Translations under genes and position numbers: made by a program | Part shown: piece by piece, positions 25,308 through 33,441 of the stretch | Numbering within the stretch: the first letter of the stretch is position 1 | Layout: every line of letters begins with the position of its first letter | Assembly: GCA_006503475.1 (NCBI GenBank) | Contig: RSEH01000326.1 | Span: 1-46,255, forward strand | Direction: 5' to 3' | Length of the DNA stretch: 46,255 nt | Origin: Stentor roeselii | Taxonomy: Eukaryota; Ciliophora; Heterotrichea; Heterotrichida; Stentoridae | Notes under the pieces: generated by a model | Told to the model about the DNA's origin: nothing | The model's database searches: none | The model's input: only the letters and a program-made list of their open reading frames with translations

Positions 25308-26525
25308 TCAACGAATGTCGTGCTCGTCAACTATTTTCAGGTTTTTCACGATTGGCAGAAATGAGGTCTGAGTGACTCGATATGCGAGGGCTTCTTCTTT
25401 TTGTATCATTTTTCGAAGTTTCATGCACTCTTCACTTAACAAGAAGTCTTTGTAGTGCTTTTCATTCAAGATTTTAAATAAAACTGCTTTTGAAAGCCTT
25501 ACGTTTTCACGTGTTGAGTTACGGTTGAGTTTATTAAGAACTGAGTAATTTGTCGTCATTTCAAGTTCTGTGATGGTAAAATTAGGAGAGTCTGAAAACA
25601 ACCGACATTCAAGTTCTTTATAAAGATTCAACAAAGCGTATCCTGAGTCTTTTGCCTTGAAATTCGGTTGCTTCATTAGAAACTTCTCGAAATATTCTAA
25701 AGCTCTTTCATTTTCCAAGATAATTTCCAAAGAATTCAACATTTCCACTGTAAGTCCTTCTTCAAAAGGAATTTCCCGAAACGAGGCAACAACACAAAAC
25801 ACGTGAGTCCTGAAAAAGACTAAAACATTTCGAAACCCGCTTCCAATGAACCAGACAGTCCTGTCAGTATCGACGAAAGCAGAGAAAACAGAAGAAAGTG
25901 ACCACAAAGCACAAACCATAATCAACTCACTTTTCATATTAAACCCTTCTTCCACATTTCTGATGCGAAAAGTCACGAAAATCATCAAAACTTGCTCTAA
26001 AAAACAAACAAAAATATAAACCCCGGCCGCGTAAGTCTCTTTTCCTGAATTTAAATTCGAAGTCGTGATAGGAAAAATTTCTTCAAGTGGAGAGTAGAGG
26101 AATAAAGCAAGACAAAGAAGACTTGGAAAAATCATCAATAATAAAAAAATCTTTACAAGCCAAGCCTGACGAGTTCGATGTAAAGTTTTTTCGAAGACTT
26201 TAGAAGATGAGTCGGAAGTCTCCAGGTTGAATACTAAAAAGATGCGGTAGGACCTGAGGATGTAAGGAAGGTAAAACATGTAGTGGCCTAGAAGTACTCC
26301 GATGTCACGGAGGAATACCCAGGTCATGCTTTTTGGCTGGGATGGGTTTAGACCTTGGATTAGAGAGGATATTGATATCAACTCGATTAGGTTTCCCCAG
26401 AGGGAAATGTGCAGAAGCCAGGGGGAACGCTTCGAGACTTGCTTTTGTTTTGATCGTAGGAATATCAGAATGTCTGTAAGGATGTAAATCGAGGATAGTA
26501 TTGTAAGGATTATCCAAAATTCCAT
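25308..26525 (-). CDS. Seven-transmembrane RGS protein
   Basis: 405 residues, TGA stop. About seven hydrophobic segments lie in residues 1-250 (for example FWIILTILSSIYILTDILIF and VYIFVCFLEQVLMIFVTF). An RGS domain (about 265-385) has LEIILENERALEYFEKFLMK, SGYALLNLYKELECRLF and a helical end with HYKDFLLSEECMKLRKMI. The layout is that of plant AtRGS1, in which a receptor-like bundle tethers a GTPase-activating domain for G-alpha. No G-alpha gene is in the window. The convergent SAM gene ends 18 nt away. The start lies 8 nt past the stop of the upstream TPR/IQ gene. Confidence 0.85.
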   Translation of the reverse strand: MEFWIILTILSSIYILTDILIFLRSKQKQVSKRSPWLLHISLWGNLIELISISSLIQGLNPSQPKSMTWVFLRDIGVLLGHYMFYLPYILRSYRIFLVFNLETSDSSSKVFEKTLHRTRQAWLVKIFLLLMIFPSLLCLALFLYSPLEEIFPITTSNLNSGKETYAAGVYIFVCFLEQVLMIFVTFRIRNVEEGFNMKSELIMVCALWSLSSVFSAFVDTDRTVWFIGSGFRNVLVFFRTHVFCVVASFREIPFEEGLTVEMLNSLEIILENERALEYFEKFLMKQPNFKAKDSGYALLNLYKELECRLFSDSPNFTITELEMTTNYSVLNKLNRNSTRENVRLSKAVLFKILNEKHYKDFLLSEECMKLRKMIQKEEALAYRVTQTSFLPIVKNLKIVDEHDIR

Positions 26526-26533
26526 TTACTTAT

Positions 26534-28132
26534 TTACATATTACCTGAGTTCTTCAGAAACTTAGGATTTGTTCGTTTTTTTAAATGATTTCTCCAAGTT
26601 CTTTGAATGAAAATGATTGCGTCTCTGATTTTTAGGTAAAGACAATGAGTTTGATGTCTTTTTAGATTTTTTTGAATCAAAAAAACAGCTTTTTTTTTTG
26701 CTTGAAACTCTTTCCTCGCTTTCCACCCTCTCCAATATTTCTGTATAATAACAGCCTGTGACTGTGCATAGTCATTTTCCTCTGGAATGACAGTGAGTTG
26801 TATTTTTTTCATCATAATTTTACTTTTACTCAATACCTTCGAGTCAATTTTATCTTTAAAAGCGACAGGAAGAATTTCCTTTCCTTTAACCAAATTTTCA
26901 TTTTTTTTCATTCCTTTTAAACTATCAAGTTTTTCCTTTGCCCTTTTCATGTCCTCCTCCGCAAGTTTAAGCTGAAGTTCGTATTTTCTCCCTTTCATTT
27001 CCTGCTTCGCTAAAAAGCCTCGACAGTACTTTTGAATCACAACCGCTGCCAAATGTCTAACATTTTTAAAAGGGCTTCGCTCGGAAATATCAGCTTGCGT
27101 CGCGATGCTTACTCGCTCTTGAGAACGGGTTTCAAGTTGTTGACTCGTTTCAGTTTTTTCTTTCGAGTCTTGAGTTGTCTGGTTTTTTGAGTCTTGGTCT
27201 TTTGAAGGGACTATTGAGGAATTTTCACCGTCTAGCTCTTTGATTAGACTTTTTACGTTTGGCTTTAAGTTTCTTCGTTGTTTTACTTCTCTTTTGCGGA
27301 AGTCTTCGTTTTTGTACCGGAACATTGGCTGAAGTCTTTCGCCTGTCACGAAACGGGCAGTGTCGGGTTTTTCTTTTGTTTTTAGGATTGAAGAAAATTC
27401 TGAGTTTTGCCAACTTGATCTGGACGTTCTAGTTATCTGTGATATCTGCAAATCCTTCGACTCCCTTAACCCCGTTCCTTTAGAAGCTCTGGGTGCAGAA
27501 GCTCTTCCAATACTAATTCCAGCAGGTGTACTTCTTAAAGGTGAAAAGCTTTGTTTAAAACTCACATTTTTAAAGCTGTTTTTTAAACTAGCAGCAAGAG
27601 GATGACTTTCCCCAAAATGATCAATTGTGAGTTTCAGTCCTTTAGAAAACATTTTTCTCGCCTCGGCCGGTTGGCCGAGGTTTTCATATTCAATTCCTGC
27701 ATTATGATGAGAAACAATAAGAGTCGTCATAAGATTCGAGTCTTCTGCGACCCTTGACTGAGCGAGAGTCATCGCTTTGATTGCGTGATCAATTGCCTTT
27801 GAGTGCTCTCCAATATTCGAAAGAATTGCACACATGTTCAAGTGAGTCCCTGCCAAATTATTATAGTCAATCGGTGGACGGTACTCAAGGTCTAAAGCTT
27901 TTTTTAAGAAGTTCAGAGCAAGTAAAGGGTTTCCTGTTCTTTTATAAAAACAGCCGAAATTGTTGAAGGTTATTCCGAGAAGTTTGGATTTGGACTCGAA
28001 ATGGTCGGAATTTAGAAGTTCTTCAGCTTTTGTTAGATATATTAAGGATTTTTGGTAGTTTTCTTTGCGCAGGTAGTCCATTGCACGCTTGTTGTAGGAA
28101 AAAACTAGAGTTTCTGTGGAATGGTTGTCCAT
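26534..28132 (-). CDS. TPR and IQ-motif protein
   Basis: 532 residues. The N-terminal ~190 residues hold four or five TPR-like helical pairs (for example YNKRAMDYLRKENYQKSLIY and HHNAGIEYENLGQPAEARKM). A disordered Ser/Thr/Lys section follows. IQ motifs bind calmodulin-like proteins: AVVIQKYCRGFLAKQE near 360, AVIIQKYWRGWKARKEF near 465, then AVFLIQKNLKRH and AIIFIQRTWRNHLKK. A short coiled coil joins them. The architecture suggests a Ca2+/calmodulin-linked scaffold of cytoskeleton or cilium. Only 11 nt separate its ATG from the divergent acyltransferase ATG. Confidence 0.82.
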   Translation of the reverse strand: MDNHSTETLVFSYNKRAMDYLRKENYQKSLIYLTKAEELLNSDHFESKSKLLGITFNNFGCFYKRTGNPLLALNFLKKALDLEYRPPIDYNNLAGTHLNMCAILSNIGEHSKAIDHAIKAMTLAQSRVAEDSNLMTTLIVSHHNAGIEYENLGQPAEARKMFSKGLKLTIDHFGESHPLAASLKNSFKNVSFKQSFSPLRSTPAGISIGRASAPRASKGTGLRESKDLQISQITRTSRSSWQNSEFSSILKTKEKPDTARFVTGERLQPMFRYKNEDFRKREVKQRRNLKPNVKSLIKELDGENSSIVPSKDQDSKNQTTQDSKEKTETSQQLETRSQERVSIATQADISERSPFKNVRHLAAVVIQKYCRGFLAKQEMKGRKYELQLKLAEEDMKRAKEKLDSLKGMKKNENLVKGKEILPVAFKDKIDSKVLSKSKIMMKKIQLTVIPEENDYAQSQAVIIQKYWRGWKARKEFQAKKKAVFLIQKNLKRHQTHCLYLKIRDAIIFIQRTWRNHLKKRTNPKFLKNSGNM

Positions 28133-28143
28133 TTCTCAATATA
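28133..28143. promoter_or_regulatory. 11-nt spacer between divergent start codons
   Basis: TTCTCAATATA is the entire interval between the TPR/IQ ATG (minus) and the acyltransferase ATG (plus). The transporter start is chosen because it opens a signal peptide; the frame extends upstream but without support. Promoter elements must overlap coding sequence. Confidence 0.35.
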
Positions 28144-30060
28144 ATGCAATTTTTTGTGGTTGTTGTTGTTGTCGTTAGGCTCCTGGTTTCAGCTAAGTTG
28201 ACTGAATGTCTCAGCAGTTTGAACGACTTGACTCAAAGCCATAAATTAAAACTAGCTAAAATGATCTACTACTCAGGAAGTGACATTAACGATTTCGGAG
28301 ACATGTATTCCTGCGACAAACTTTCAGACACCAGGTTCGTAGTCTTAACAATTCGTCTAGAACTCCTCTCAGTAGGTCTAGGTATCTGCGGTCCAAAGCA
28401 ATGCAAGGAAGAAGACTACGAATCCCGAGGCAACAATTTAATATCCTTCCTAGAAGAAAACTACCCAGCAACCAAATCCTTATTCAAAGAAAGCAAGCCA
28501 ATAAAAGCAACAGACATAAAAAAATACAACAACCGTACAATAAGTGGCTCAGCAGTTGCAAGTTGTGCATTGATCCTTGGCCTTCTAATCCTCGCAATAA
28601 TTGGAAGCCTTATCGATGTTTCAAACATGAAAAAATCAGAGCCTTTGCAATTAAAAGGTTGGAAAGCGATGGTTGTTTGTTTTTCAGTTCCAACGAATTT
28701 CAATAAATTGATAAGTTTTCCTCAACATTCAGATAATCTTCAAGTTCTCAACGGTCTTCGAGTGTTGAGCATGATTTGGATCTGCGTGGGTCATACATAC
28801 ACTTATTCCTTCAACAGTCCCTCAGTGAACCCTTTAAGAATCATCGCAATAATGAAGGAGTTCTGGTTTCGACTCTGCATTACTCCAGTCTACGTTGTTG
28901 ATATTTTTTTTATTATCTCTGGATTTTTAATCGCTTTTTTAACTGTCTCTGAAATCAAGAAAAAAAGAGGAAAGATGAACTGGCCGATGTTCATTGTTCA
29001 TAGATTGATTAGGATTTGCCCTATTTACTTTTTCATGCTTATGATTTTTGTTGCTCTCATGAAGTACTTCGGGGAAAGTCCACTTTGGCCGATGTTTTGG
29101 GAAAAATATGAAGATCCTTGTAGTTATTGGTGGGCAAATACGTTGTTTATCAGTAATTTCGTACCTACTGATGAGTATTCTTGCATGGGATGGACTTGGT
29201 ATATCTCTACTGACATGCAGTTTTATATTATCACACCTGTTTTAATACTCGTTTATATGAAAAATAGAAAAATCGGATATGGACTCATTGCAGTTCTTTC
29301 CGTTGCTAGCATCGCTGCTATGTTCGGACAGGCCTATCACAATGAATACAACCCTGGAATGGTTCATGGAATCATGAAAAAGGACCAATTTTTAAACTTT
29401 TATCAGAAACCTTATAATCGAATTGGAGCTTATTTAGTTGGAATCGGTCTTGGATTTGTTTTTAGAGAATTTTGTGATTTACAGGAAAAAAAACCGAAAG
29501 GTAATAATGAAGTTGAACTTGTTGGAAGGGATTCAGATGTTGGACTGATTTCGAATGAAAGGAGAAAAGGGACTGAGAAGTTGTTTTGGGTTGTTTTGTG
29601 GACTCAGAATAGAATTTTTAGAATTGTTGGGTTTTTACTTGGATTGTCTTTAATGATCATGGTTATTTTTATTCCTCATGAATTTGAAAATCATGGAGAA
29701 GACTACTGGAGCAGAGGAGCGAAGAGTTTTTACCTTTCTATTGAACATCTACTTTTTAGTGTTGGATTTGCTTTGGTTCTTATTCCTTTGATTCAGGGCC
29801 ATGGAGGACTGGTGAAGCAGTTTCTGAGTAGTAAGTATTTTGCTGTAGGTGCAAAGATTTCTTTTAGCTTTTACTTGATTCATCCGATGGTTATACTTTT
29901 CAATGGATTTAATCGCCCGGATAGTCATTATGTGAGTCATTTTAACTACTGGTATTCGCTTCCTTCTACTATTATTTTTACGACGATCTTGTCGACGTTG
30001 GTGACTCTGATCTTAGAAAGTCCGATAACGAATTTAGAAAAGATAATATTTAGGAGGTAA
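28144..30060 (+). CDS. NRF6-like acyltransferase-3 membrane protein
   Basis: 638 residues from the ATG at 28144. A signal peptide (MQFFVVVVVVVRLLVSA) is followed by a Cys-containing luminal NRF domain with LSVGLGICGPKQC. One TM follows (about 134-155). The acyltransferase_3 domain begins LQVLNGLRVLSMIWICVGHT, with the conserved Arg and the G-H pair. It has ten or so further helices, including VDIFFIISGFLIAF and FSFYLIHPMVIL. The frame runs 38 codons further upstream, across the opposite gene's start, but lacks a signal-peptide start there. Animal relatives (nose-resistant-to-fluoxetine proteins) act in lipid or drug uptake and may transfer acyl groups; the substrate is unknown. Confidence 0.85.
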   Translation: MQFFVVVVVVVRLLVSAKLTECLSSLNDLTQSHKLKLAKMIYYSGSDINDFGDMYSCDKLSDTRFVVLTIRLELLSVGLGICGPKQCKEEDYESRGNNLISFLEENYPATKSLFKESKPIKATDIKKYNNRTISGSAVASCALILGLLILAIIGSLIDVSNMKKSEPLQLKGWKAMVVCFSVPTNFNKLISFPQHSDNLQVLNGLRVLSMIWICVGHTYTYSFNSPSVNPLRIIAIMKEFWFRLCITPVYVVDIFFIISGFLIAFLTVSEIKKKRGKMNWPMFIVHRLIRICPIYFFMLMIFVALMKYFGESPLWPMFWEKYEDPCSYWWANTLFISNFVPTDEYSCMGWTWYISTDMQFYIITPVLILVYMKNRKIGYGLIAVLSVASIAAMFGQAYHNEYNPGMVHGIMKKDQFLNFYQKPYNRIGAYLVGIGLGFVFREFCDLQEKKPKGNNEVELVGRDSDVGLISNERRKGTEKLFWVVLWTQNRIFRIVGFLLGLSLMIMVIFIPHEFENHGEDYWSRGAKSFYLSIEHLLFSVGFALVLIPLIQGHGGLVKQFLSSKYFAVGAKISFSFYLIHPMVILFNGFNRPDSHYVSHFNYWYSLPSTIIFTTILSTLVTLILESPITNLEKIIFRR

Positions 30061-30258
30061 TAATAAAGAGATACTTTTTATATCTCAATACAGGAATGAA
30101 TTACTGTGAATTTATTTCATGATGATTGAAATTAGATGAAATTTCACTATTTCATTAATCCTTTATTTTTCTAAAGGGTTAAATTTTATCATAATAAAGA
30201 GCCATGAACTATTTTTACCCATTTCAACACCAAATGTCTTTTAATAATCAATATCAAC

Positions 30259-31092
30259 ATGTCAATAATCCTAACCACCGAGGTTTCAGCTTTGCATTCT
30301 AAAACTCTGTTACTTTGTTCATCAAATCCAGTAACTCATAAGATAAAAGACTCTCTGACATATATTTCGCCCTTAACATTCGCTGAGATGGTGAACGACT
30401 TTCGTCATTTTAATATCGAAAATTTTCCAATCATTTGCTACGATGAAGGAGATATGAGCATGGCAAGTACTGCTTATTGCATCCTAAAATCAATGAATTT
30501 AGACGTCCTGGTCCTTTACGGAGGGCTGAGAGCCTGGGAAGTTGAAGGACTTCCCCTGGTTGACTTTTTTCTTACTGAGATTCCAAAAAGATCTGAACGA
30601 TTAGAAGTTGATGTGAATATTTTAGATAATTTTCACTTTCGACCTGTGACTATCAAAAACTTCCCCTTTAGCATTTATGAAGTGATAGGAAAAGATATCA
30701 CAATTGACAAAGTGAAAAAACTACTTGACCTACACGGTATCAGCGTTAGAAATGAAGGAAAAGTAATGGCAGGAGCATGTGCTCCACTTCTAGCATTATT
30801 AGCAGTTTACTTCGGCTTCGACTTCCCTCCAGTCTACCTTGGCGAGTGGCAAACAGAGGGCACATTAAAGAAAACAATAGAAAACGACGACCTTTTTCAC
30901 TCAATAGCAGATTCCATATACTACGACGCAGTAGAAGACTCAGAAGGCCTTCGTAGAGAATCTCTGGCAATTCAAGACCTAAAAGTCCAAGAGCATTACA
31001 AGCCTCCAATAATCCCAGCAAATAAATCAGCTTCCAATTATCAATACGAGAATTCTGGATCAGATCACTGCAAATCTTGCCTTCTTCTTTAA
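30259..31092 (+). CDS. Rhodanese/sulfurtransferase-like protein with CaaX box
   Basis: 277 residues. The first half resembles a rhodanese domain, with NFPIICYDEGDMSMASTAYC followed by VLVLYGGLRAWEVEGLPL, the typical end of the fold. The second half repeats a degraded rhodanese layout; its loop AGACAPLLALLAVYFG keeps a Cys (174) where the catalytic cysteine of sulfurtransferases sits, though the canonical CGSG-type loop is not kept. The C-terminus CKSCLLL ends in CLLL, a geranylgeranyl-type CaaX box. Soluble thiosulfate or mercaptopyruvate sulfurtransferases do not carry one. Sulfurtransferase activity is uncertain; a membrane-tethered regulatory protein is an alternative. Confidence 0.7.
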   Translation: MSIILTTEVSALHSKTLLLCSSNPVTHKIKDSLTYISPLTFAEMVNDFRHFNIENFPIICYDEGDMSMASTAYCILKSMNLDVLVLYGGLRAWEVEGLPLVDFFLTEIPKRSERLEVDVNILDNFHFRPVTIKNFPFSIYEVIGKDITIDKVKKLLDLHGISVRNEGKVMAGACAPLLALLAVYFGFDFPPVYLGEWQTEGTLKKTIENDDLFHSIADSIYYDAVEDSEGLRRESLAIQDLKVQEHYKPPIIPANKSASNYQYENSGSDHCKSCLLL

Positions 31093-31179
31093 TACGAATA
31101 TTTAATAAACTAAAGAAATTATAACTTTTAAATCATTCTTACCGTCTTTTCCCATTTTTAATATTTTCATTCTTTTAAC

Positions 31180-31812
31180 ATGAACCCAAGGCCGAACTCA
31201 CGCAGATCAACTTTCAGCAAACGTAAAAAATCTCTTGACTCAGAAGCCAAACCTCTCACATCAACCATCCTCGAAGAAGCGAAGCGTTTAGAGTACTTGA
31301 ACCGTCAGATAAAGCGTTCAACGAACCAAAACATTGTGAAACAATTATCAGACTACAGAAAATCTGTCTCTCCAACTCAAAAAAACTTAGAAAAAGTAGA
31401 CTCGACCTTAGTCCACATCTATGAACACCTGTTAAAAAAGCCTTCAATAGAAACAAAGATAAATTCACTTTACACTGAAAATTTCATTAAATCCGGGTCA
31501 ACTTCTAAAAGTCTTGAAAGGAAAAAAAAGCCGCATGAGATGTCTGAGTTTGCTCAAATTGAATTTCAAGACACGGTATGGCCTGAAGAGTCGATTTTAG
31601 ATGATAGGCTTTTTGGGGTGTTGAATTCAAATGACTTTAAAAAACCTTCACTTTTGACCTGGGTGGATAAAAGACCGAAAATCAGGAATATTAGGATTAA
31701 GTCACGATTAGGAGAAATTGAAAGAAAGTACTTCAAAGCTAAAAAACGGACTTCTGCTGAGTTAATGCGAAAAAGTCCTCCTAGGGTGTTAACTCCTTGG
31801 ATTTTTCATTGA
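31180..31812 (+). CDS. Basic hypothetical protein
   Basis: 210 residues ending in TGA. Basic and polar (NSRRSTFSKRKK at the start) with a predicted helix around TSTILEEAKRLEYLNRQI. A Trp/Arg-containing C-terminal section (WVDKRPKIRNIRIKSRLGEI, then PPRVLTPWIF) looks conserved. I do not recognise the family. The convergent EF-hand gene ends 20 nt away. Confidence 0.68.
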   Translation: MNPRPNSRRSTFSKRKKSLDSEAKPLTSTILEEAKRLEYLNRQIKRSTNQNIVKQLSDYRKSVSPTQKNLEKVDSTLVHIYEHLLKKPSIETKINSLYTENFIKSGSTSKSLERKKKPHEMSEFAQIEFQDTVWPEESILDDRLFGVLNSNDFKKPSLLTWVDKRPKIRNIRIKSRLGEIERKYFKAKKRTSAELMRKSPPRVLTPWIFH

Positions 31813-31832
31813 TTCTAATGTTTAATAATTAA

Positions 31833-32525
31833 TTACACAGAAAGACATCTTGATTTATTTGCTTTATTTTTGATTTTTTTATCATCTTGCATGATTCTTT
31901 CCATATCAGGAGCAAGCCAGTCGAAGACTTCAGGTCGTTTCAAGTAGTTTTTCATGAAGTGTTCATGAGAAAGGTACTCTTCTTCATCATTCTGTGACTC
32001 TTCCTCTTGAAAAGTCCTCTCAACAATTTTCTTCAAAGTTTCTTTTTTCAGTTTAAGCCCAATATCATTTTTCCCACTATTCAAAATATTGACAACTTCT
32101 CTTAAATAAATCTTTTTACTTTTTTCCATATCAAGTAACCTAAGAACATATCCAATCTGTTCTTTAGTCTTAACAGCGGCGATCATAGGAGAATGATCCA
32201 AATTATTCCCTAAATGATCGATTTTGTTAAAAATCGAAAGACCTTGCAAAAATTCTCGAAAGTTTATAGCACCGTCAGTGTTCAAGTCAAAAAGATTAAA
32301 CAGACCGAGTAACATTCGTGAACGGGTATGAGATCGATGAATTTTAGAGCAGAACTCGTCTAAGTCTATCACTCCGTCATCGTTCTCACTGCTTGCGATT
32401 CTGTAGAAGTGAGAGTAAAGCTTCTCAACGACTGTCACTGAGAATAAAGACTGTCTGGAGAACTCTTGAAGTTCAGCAGTTTTTAGTTTTGGAGGCTCTG
32501 ATGAACGAGTACTAGAGTTTCCCAT
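31833..32525 (-). CDS. Calcineurin B-like EF-hand protein
   Basis: 230 residues. MGNSSTRSSEP at the start fits N-myristoylation. EF-hands: a degenerate site around ENDDGVIDLDEF, then a good loop DLNTDGAINFREFLQGLSIF that matches the second EF-hand region of calcineurin B/CHP/CBL proteins. Later hands are degraded (DMEKSKKIYLREVV; EEEYLSHEHF). The tail is basic. Such proteins bind Ca2+ and partner a phosphatase or kinase catalytic subunit. Only one strong loop is visible, so a calcineurin-B-homologous regulator is as likely as a true subunit. Confidence 0.78.
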   Translation of the reverse strand: MGNSSTRSSEPPKLKTAELQEFSRQSLFSVTVVEKLYSHFYRIASSENDDGVIDLDEFCSKIHRSHTRSRMLLGLFNLFDLNTDGAINFREFLQGLSIFNKIDHLGNNLDHSPMIAAVKTKEQIGYVLRLLDMEKSKKIYLREVVNILNSGKNDIGLKLKKETLKKIVERTFQEEESQNDEEEYLSHEHFMKNYLKRPEVFDWLAPDMERIMQDDKKIKNKANKSRCLSV

Positions 32526-32568
32526 TTTTATTGTTTTAGGTTTAGATAATGATGTTAAGTCTTTTGGA

Positions 32569-33426
32569 CTAGCAGCATCTTTGCTTTAGAAGACAGTTTT
32601 CACAGAACTTTTTTAAACAGCAGGATTTTACTTGAAAATCTTTTAGGGACTTGAGGATTAAACAACTTTCGCAGTAAGTTTTAAGTTTTTTCTTGATCTT
32701 GTAGATCTCCTTTGCGGGTAGAAATGTTTGACACTTTAAGCAAGATGAGTACTTGCAAGAAATCTCGACACAATTATAACAGACTAAATGTTTTGAGCAG
32801 GTCTTGAAAAAGTTATCCTCCATCATTCGCCCTTTCCTGTTGCAATTATCACAATCATAAGAAATATCTTTGAAATCATTAGAAATATAAGGAAAATTGC
32901 ATACTTTACATTGAAATGAATGGTCATTACGAAGTATATCGATGATGCAATATGAACAGTAATGCTTACAAGTTGAGGTTCTTGTATCAAACGACTTGCA
33001 TTTCAAACAAAGATGATATCCTGTATCAAAGTCGTAAAATGAACGAGGACTTTTACATGCTGTGCAGGATCTTTTCAAATAAAGGCAATTGTTGCAGGTG
33101 TAATGACTGCATTTCTGGTAATACATGCCTGGACCATTGCAGTCTGAACAAATAAAGGACTTTTCTTGGATTATTTGATTTTCTAGAAGGATGTTAAAGG
33201 TTTCTTCAATTGAAGATTCTGTGTTGATGGCTTGGTCGAAAGATTTTTGAAGAAGGAGTTGAAGGTTTGATTCGGATAGCTTGAATGTAGGGGACTCTAG
33301 GAGGACTGGGGATAGAGATTTTAAGGATTTGTGGCATGATAGAGGGGTTGATGAGAAATTGAATGATGAGAGGAGAAAGTCGGAGAATGACTTGGATGAT
33401 GATGGGTTTGATTCATTTTGATTCAT
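32569..33426 (-). CDS. Cysteine-rich zinc-finger protein
   Basis: 285 residues with 31 cysteines. The first ~90 residues are Ser-rich. CxxC-type knuckles then repeat: FICSDC, YTCNNC, SCTAC, HLCLKC, HYCSYC, FQCKVC, YDCDNC, CYNC, CLKC, YCESC and FCENC. This suggests several zinc-binding modules, some RING- or TRAF-like with intercalated His (CKHYCSYC, CSKHLVCYNC). No catalytic motif is visible, so an E3-ligase role is only a possibility. The ATG at 33426 is 15 nt from the divergent AK7 start. Confidence 0.68.
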   Translation of the reverse strand: MNQNESNPSSSKSFSDFLLSSFNFSSTPLSCHKSLKSLSPVLLESPTFKLSESNLQLLLQKSFDQAINTESSIEETFNILLENQIIQEKSFICSDCNGPGMYYQKCSHYTCNNCLYLKRSCTACKSPRSFYDFDTGYHLCLKCKSFDTRTSTCKHYCSYCIIDILRNDHSFQCKVCNFPYISNDFKDISYDCDNCNRKGRMMEDNFFKTCSKHLVCYNCVEISCKYSSCLKCQTFLPAKEIYKIKKKLKTYCESCLILKSLKDFQVKSCCLKKFCENCLLKQRCC

Positions 33427-33441
33427 TTTTATCAACTAAAA
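33427..33441. promoter_or_regulatory. 15-nt spacer between divergent start codons
   Basis: TTTTATCAACTAAAA is the whole interval between the zinc-finger ATG (minus) and the AK7 ATG (plus). Any shared promoter must overlap the coding ends. Confidence 0.35.
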
